Of a stretch of DNA of 64,000 nucleotides, positions 57,756 through 64,000 are shown piece after piece. Numbering within the stretch: the first letter of the stretch is position 1; each line of letters starts with the position of its first letter. Source of the stretch: Cognatazoarcus halotolerans. Lineage in GTDB: Bacteria > Pseudomonadota > Gammaproteobacteria > Burkholderiales > Rhodocyclaceae. Position numbers and translations under genes: made by a program. The notes below the pieces were generated by a model. It had not been told where the DNA came from, did no database searches, and was given only the letters and a program-made list of their open reading frames with translations. The stretch spans positions 310,001 through 374,000 of the forward strand of contig NZ_WUAF01000001.1 in the NCBI RefSeq assembly GCF_009800965.1, given 5' to 3'.

Positions 57756-58408
57756 AACCGTTGGTACATTGTGCAGTCCTGGCGATGCTGGTCGCGCTGG
57801 CCGGCTGCACCCGCGAGTGGCGCACCGAGGCGCCGGTGACGCCATCGACCTGGTCGGCTCAGTCCTACCGCTCGACCAGTTCGGTCGGAAGGCTGAGCCG
57901 GCTGGCGGTACTGCCGGTGCTGCTGGAGATGGATTCGCCGGATGCCGACATGTCCGCACAGGAGCTGGACGCTGTGAAGCAGAAGGTACGCACATCGCTG
58001 CGCGCGGACGTAGTGGACTTCCTCGTCACGCGCAAGGGCTACGAAGCGCGCACCGTCGATGCCGAACTGCCCGACCGCGCCGCCGCGACCATGCGGGCGG
58101 TCGGTGCGACAAACGTGGTGGATGGCGTAGTGGTGATCGAACGCTGGCTCACTAGACCCTGGTCGACCGCCAAGGCGATCGGCAACATCTTCATGCTCAA
58201 CATTCCGCTCTACATGGCACTGTCGGCCGAAAACCTGCGAATCACCATCTACGAAACCGCATCCGGCACCAGGGTGTGGGAAGGCACGCTGAAAGGCGAG
58301 GACGGCATGAACACGGCGATTCGCGGCAAGGACACGGGGGGCAGGCTGGATCTGTCTCCGATCCTCGGCGACCTTGAAAATGCGGTGCCGGCCCAGCTCC
58401 GCCGCTGA
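57752..58408 (+). CDS. Unknown lipoprotein
   Basis: 218 residues from GTG 57752 (GGAGG ten bases upstream). Lipobox ALAGC gives a lipidated Cys19. The mature part opens with a LSRLAVLPVLLEMD strand, like the AVLP strand of CsgG- and LpoB-like lipoproteins, followed by an alpha/beta domain (RADVVDFLVTRKGYEA, ATNVVDGVVVIERW). Coupled to the membrane protein upstream, so they may act together in the envelope. Function unknown. Confidence 0.75.
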   Translation: MKPLVHCAVLAMLVALAGCTREWRTEAPVTPSTWSAQSYRSTSSVGRLSRLAVLPVLLEMDSPDADMSAQELDAVKQKVRTSLRADVVDFLVTRKGYEARTVDAELPDRAAATMRAVGATNVVDGVVVIERWLTRPWSTAKAIGNIFMLNIPLYMALSAENLRITIYETASGTRVWEGTLKGEDGMNTAIRGKDTGGRLDLSPILGDLENAVPAQLRR

Positions 58409-58479
58409 GCGCAAACCGCACCGGCAATTACGTACATCCGGGCCGGCACCATCCCCCGTGCGCAGCTCAGCGCAGCCGT

Positions 58480-58593
58480 TGCCTTCGGCACGGACAGATC
58501 GACGCCGACCAACCCATCTGCCGACTGCGTGTGTCCATTGCGTCCGCCCGCGGCCGTGGCCGAGATCGTGGACACCGCATTGAGCTCGTCCAT
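58480..58593 (-). pseudogene. ohr: N-terminal remnant of an ohr-like (organic hydroperoxide resistance) gene
   Basis: A start at 58593 with AGGAGGGGGC upstream opens a frame whose first 38 residues match the N-terminus of Ohr: ISATAAGGRNGHTQSADG and GVDLSVPKA line up with the TATGGRxGxxxSxDG...LxxPKA pattern. Homology stops at PKA and the rest of Ohr, including both catalytic cysteines, is missing; the 3' end runs into the 3' end of the lipoprotein gene. Ohr reduces organic hydroperoxides. This copy cannot function. It stands in a 365-base gap (58409-58773) beside katG. Confidence 0.7.
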
Positions 58594-58773
58594 TTTTGCC
58601 CCCTCCTCCTGCTCCTCCTTTTGATAGACGCGATGCAATTGCACTGCTGCCCCCCCCTGCGGCCAAGAGCCGGCCGGAGCACATCGGAAGGCGGTTGCCG
58701 CTTCGGTGGCCGCCGGTACGGCTCGCACTCCCCTGAGTCGAGTACGAGCCTGCACCGGACGGCGCCCGGGAGC

Positions 58774-61557
<2,784 letters not shown>

Positions 61558-61598
61558 ATCAATCATTGATCGAGTCAGTATTCGGAAATAACGAATAC
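61558..61598 (+). promoter_or_regulatory. Candidate OxyR/LysR-type operator upstream of oxyR
   Basis: Two dyads just before the oxyR ATG: ATCAAT-C-ATTGAT (61558-61570) and GTATTCG-GAAATAA-CGAATAC (61578-61598), the latter with the T-N11-A layout common to LysR-type sites. The second lies only 13 bases from the start codon, a position fit for autorepression. Confidence 0.6.
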
Positions 61599-61611
61599 AG
61601 AGAATCTGAAG

Positions 61612-62523
61612 ATGAAGCTGCTGCCGAGCCTGAAACAACTCGAATACCTTGTGGCGCTTGTCGATACGGGACATTTCGGCAAGGCCTCCGAGGCATGCAA
61701 CGTCACACCCTCCACGCTCAGCGCCGGCATCCGTGACCTGGAGACCATCCTCGGCGTGCCGCTGGCCGAACGCAACAAGCGCCGCGTGCTGATCACCCCC
61801 CTGGGCGAGGAGATTGCCCTGCGTGCGCGGTCCATTTTGCGAGAGGCGGACGGCATCATGGACCTGGCAATCTCGAAACGCGAACCGCTGTCGGGAGACC
61901 TGCGCCTGGGCGCGATCCCGACCATCAGCCCATTCCTGCTGCCCCGGGCACTGCCGGCCATCCGCAAACGCCACCCGTCGCTACGCCTGTTTCTCGAAGA
62001 GGACCTGACCCTGCCGCTGCTCGAGCAATTGCAGGACGGCGCGATCGACCTGGCCCTGATCGCAATGCCGTTCGACACCGGCGACCTCGCCACCCACGTG
62101 CTGTTCGAAGACGAGTATTTCGTGGCGGTCAATCGGCATCATCCATTGGCCCGGAAGAAGCGGCTCACGGTGAAAGACATGCACGAAGAGCCCTTACTGC
62201 TGCTCGAAGAGGGGCACTGCCTCCGGGCCCATGCGCTGGAGGTGTGCAAGTTGACCGGCATGCACGTGCGCAGCAAGTTCGAGGCGAGCAGCTTCTATAC
62301 GCTCGTCCCGATGGTTGATGCCGGCATCGGCATCACCTTGTTGCCCAGGCTGGCCATCGATGCGCGCATCACCGAGGGAACCGGCGTCAAGCTCATCCCC
62401 TTGTCCGACGAATCACGGCGGCAGATCGCCCTGGTGTGGCGCCCGACATCGCAGCGGGTGCACGAATTCAAGCTGCTGGGCGAACTGCTTCGCGGCGAGG
62501 CGGGCGACCCGCGAACGCCCTGA
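61612..62523 (+). CDS. oxyR: Hydrogen-peroxide sensor regulator OxyR (LysR family)
   Basis: 303 residues. N-terminal winged helix-turn-helix (about 1-65, LKQLEYLVALVDTGHFGKAS) and C-terminal sensor domain. The peroxide-sensing pair Cys203 and Cys212 (GHCLRAHALEVC) has the same 9-residue separation as E. coli Cys199/Cys208. It probably activates katG on the divergent side and may repress itself. It ends 34 bases before the end of the convergent rtcB. Confidence 0.95.
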   Translation: MKLLPSLKQLEYLVALVDTGHFGKASEACNVTPSTLSAGIRDLETILGVPLAERNKRRVLITPLGEEIALRARSILREADGIMDLAISKREPLSGDLRLGAIPTISPFLLPRALPAIRKRHPSLRLFLEEDLTLPLLEQLQDGAIDLALIAMPFDTGDLATHVLFEDEYFVAVNRHHPLARKKRLTVKDMHEEPLLLLEEGHCLRAHALEVCKLTGMHVRSKFEASSFYTLVPMVDAGIGITLLPRLAIDARITEGTGVKLIPLSDESRRQIALVWRPTSQRVHEFKLLGELLRGEAGDPRTP

Positions 62524-62557
62524 ATCGCCTGCAGGCCCGCCCCCCCTGCCAGGGGCC

Positions 62558-63793
62558 TCACCCCTTCACGCACACCACCTGCCGCAAGGTGTGCACCACC
62601 TCCACCAGTGCCGACTGCGCAGCCATGACCGCATCGATGTCCTTGTAGGCCATCGGGATCTCGTCGATCACGTCCGCATCCTTGCGGCACTCCACGCCCT
62701 CGGTGGCGCGGATCTGGTCTTCGACGGTAAAGCGCTTCTTCGCGGCGTTGCGGCTCATGGTGCGGCCGGCGCCGTGGCTGCAGGAGCAGAAGCTCTCCGG
62801 GTTACCCTTGCCGCGAACGATGTAGCTCTTCGCACCCATGGAGCCGGGGATGATGCCAAGCTGGCCCTTCTGCGCCGACACCGCGCCCTTGCGGGTCACC
62901 AGCACCTCGTGCCCGAAATGGGTCTCCTTCTGCACATAGTTGTGGTGGCAGTTCACCGCCTCCACATCGGTCTCGAAGGGCCTGGCGATCACCACGCGGG
63001 CGGCGGCGACCACATGCTGCATCATCACCTCGCGGTTGCGGAGAGCATAGTCCTGCGCCCAGCCCACGGCCTCGACATAGTCGTCGAAGTGCCGCGCACC
63101 TTCCTCGAAGTAGGCCAGGTCGCGATCCGGCAGCTTGGCGAGGTGCGATCGCATGTCGGCCTGGGCCAGCTCGATGTAGTGGCGGCCGATGGCATTGCCG
63201 ACGCCGCGCGAACCGGAGTGCAGCATGAACCACACCCGTTCGGCCTCGTCCAGGCAGACCTCGATGAAATGGTTGCCGGTACCGAGCGTCCCCAAGTGAT
63301 TGTGGTTGTTGGTCTTCACCAGGCGCGGGGCCTTTTCGACGATGCGCCGGAAGCCCGGCAGCAGCGCCTTCCAGGCGGCATCCACTGGCGCTGGCGGGCG
63401 GCCCCAGCTGCCGCGGTCGCGCTGGCCGCGGGTCAGGTCGCGCCCGTGCGGCACGGCCTGTTCGATGGCGGTGCGCAGCCCGTGGAGATTATCCGGCAGG
63501 TCAGCGGCGGTGAGCGTGGTGCGCGCGGCCATCATGCCGCAGCCGATGTCCACGCCCACCGCAGCAGGGATGATCGCCCCGCGGGTGGGGATCACGCTGC
63601 CGATGGTCGAGCCCTTGCCCAGGTGCACGTCGGGCATCACCGCCAGATGCCGGTAGATGAAGGGCATGCGGGCGGTGTTGATGAGCTGCGCCCGGGCGTC
63701 GTCCTCCACCGGCACACCGTGGGTCCACAGCTTGATGGGGGCGGCACGGTCGAGGTGCAGGATGTCGTGGTCGGGTTGGTGTTCGATCTTCAT
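62558..63793 (-). CDS. rtcB: RtcB family RNA ligase
   Basis: 411 residues from the ATG at 63793. RtcB joins RNA ends bearing 2',3'-cyclic phosphate or 3'-phosphate to 5'-OH, using GTP and Mn. Metal ligand Asp82-x2-Cys85 (VGVDIGCGM), the NHNHLGTLGTGNHF stretch and the guanylated His340 (CSHGAGR) are visible. No rtcA or rtcR is seen within the window. Faces oxyR tail to tail. Confidence 0.93.
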   Translation of the reverse strand: MKIEHQPDHDILHLDRAAPIKLWTHGVPVEDDARAQLINTARMPFIYRHLAVMPDVHLGKGSTIGSVIPTRGAIIPAAVGVDIGCGMMAARTTLTAADLPDNLHGLRTAIEQAVPHGRDLTRGQRDRGSWGRPPAPVDAAWKALLPGFRRIVEKAPRLVKTNNHNHLGTLGTGNHFIEVCLDEAERVWFMLHSGSRGVGNAIGRHYIELAQADMRSHLAKLPDRDLAYFEEGARHFDDYVEAVGWAQDYALRNREVMMQHVVAAARVVIARPFETDVEAVNCHHNYVQKETHFGHEVLVTRKGAVSAQKGQLGIIPGSMGAKSYIVRGKGNPESFCSCSHGAGRTMSRNAAKKRFTVEDQIRATEGVECRKDADVIDEIPMAYKDIDAVMAAQSALVEVVHTLRQVVCVKG

Positions 63794-64000
63794 GGGTGTT
63801 CCTTTAATTCCGAGTCCTGCTTCAGACCGGCCAGCGCGACACGGCGGGCGGTCTCTTTCTGGTGTGCGCCCCGGCGCATCAGGGGCTTCATCGCACGGCG
63901 GTGGAATCGGGACGCCCCCTGGCCACTTCATACCACCACTTCTGTCACTGCAACGTCCAGAGGCATTCGGCACCGCAATCCTCGTAGATGAGTATCCGAC

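Overview
High-GC bacterial chromosome with tightly packed genes, many joined by 1-4 base stop/start overlaps. Gene content (two hydrogenase-maturation genes, a rubrerythrin/Fe-S/DUF3501 trio, YceH, a catecholate-type iron cluster, a heavy-metal RND operon) fits a betaproteobacterium of the Azoarcus/Thauera/Aromatoleum kind (Rhodocyclales). That placement is inferred from gene types and was not tested. I see no rRNA, tRNA, CRISPR array or intact insertion sequence.

Layout. 0-2 kb: 5' end of a type VI secretion vgrG, a patatin-like lipase and a small unknown protein. 2-5.7 kb: hypF and a hupK-like gene, with no other hydrogenase gene in view. 6.2-12.7 kb: housekeeping and envelope genes (LysE exporter, GST, HDOD protein, ChaN lipoprotein coupled to an M1 peptidase, YbaK-type deacylase, xanthine phosphoribosyltransferase). 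12.7-19 kb: ilvD, the rubrerythrin/Fe-S oxidoreductase/DUF3501 cluster, yceH and lgt. 19.2-24.7 kb: malonyl-CoA decarboxylase, then a three-gene unit of a GGDEF/EAL membrane protein, a porin-like protein and a small phosphate-binding-protein-like protein.

24.8-34.7 kb is an iron block: bfd-bfr behind a near-consensus promoter with an overlapping Fur box, tonB-exbB-exbD, a TonB-dependent siderophore receptor behind a Fur box, piuC coupled to an FMN-dependent 2-hydroxyacid oxidase-like gene, and feoB-feoA behind a third Fur box. The parts cover ferric-siderophore import, energy transduction, ferrous import and storage or release of iron. 34.7-42.5 kb: AzlCD exporter, an unknown protein divergent from a D-threonine aldolase/D-serine dehydratase-like enzyme, a chemoreceptor with a FliA-type promoter, membrane proteins and a VOC protein. 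42.5-51.3 kb is one minus-strand metal-resistance cluster: CzcA/CusA-type RND pump, adaptor and outer-membrane channel, surrounded by small periplasmic proteins (Met/Gly-rich, DUF411, cytochrome c, Cys/His-rich).

51.4-58.6 kb is an accessory stretch: a possible FabV/FabMG-like enoyl reductase, a large phospholipase D-type lipoprotein, small lower-GC unknown genes, intergenic palindromes, an unknown two-gene membrane/lipoprotein unit, and the broken N-terminus of an ohr gene. 58.7-64 kb: katG divergent from oxyR across a 0.67 kb hairpin-rich gap, then rtcB converging on oxyR.

Most unusual items: the EAL/porin/PBP unit, the rubrerythrin/Fe-S/DUF3501 unit, the decayed ohr beside katG/oxyR, the small proteins of the metal operon, and the unknown protein at 35908-36834.
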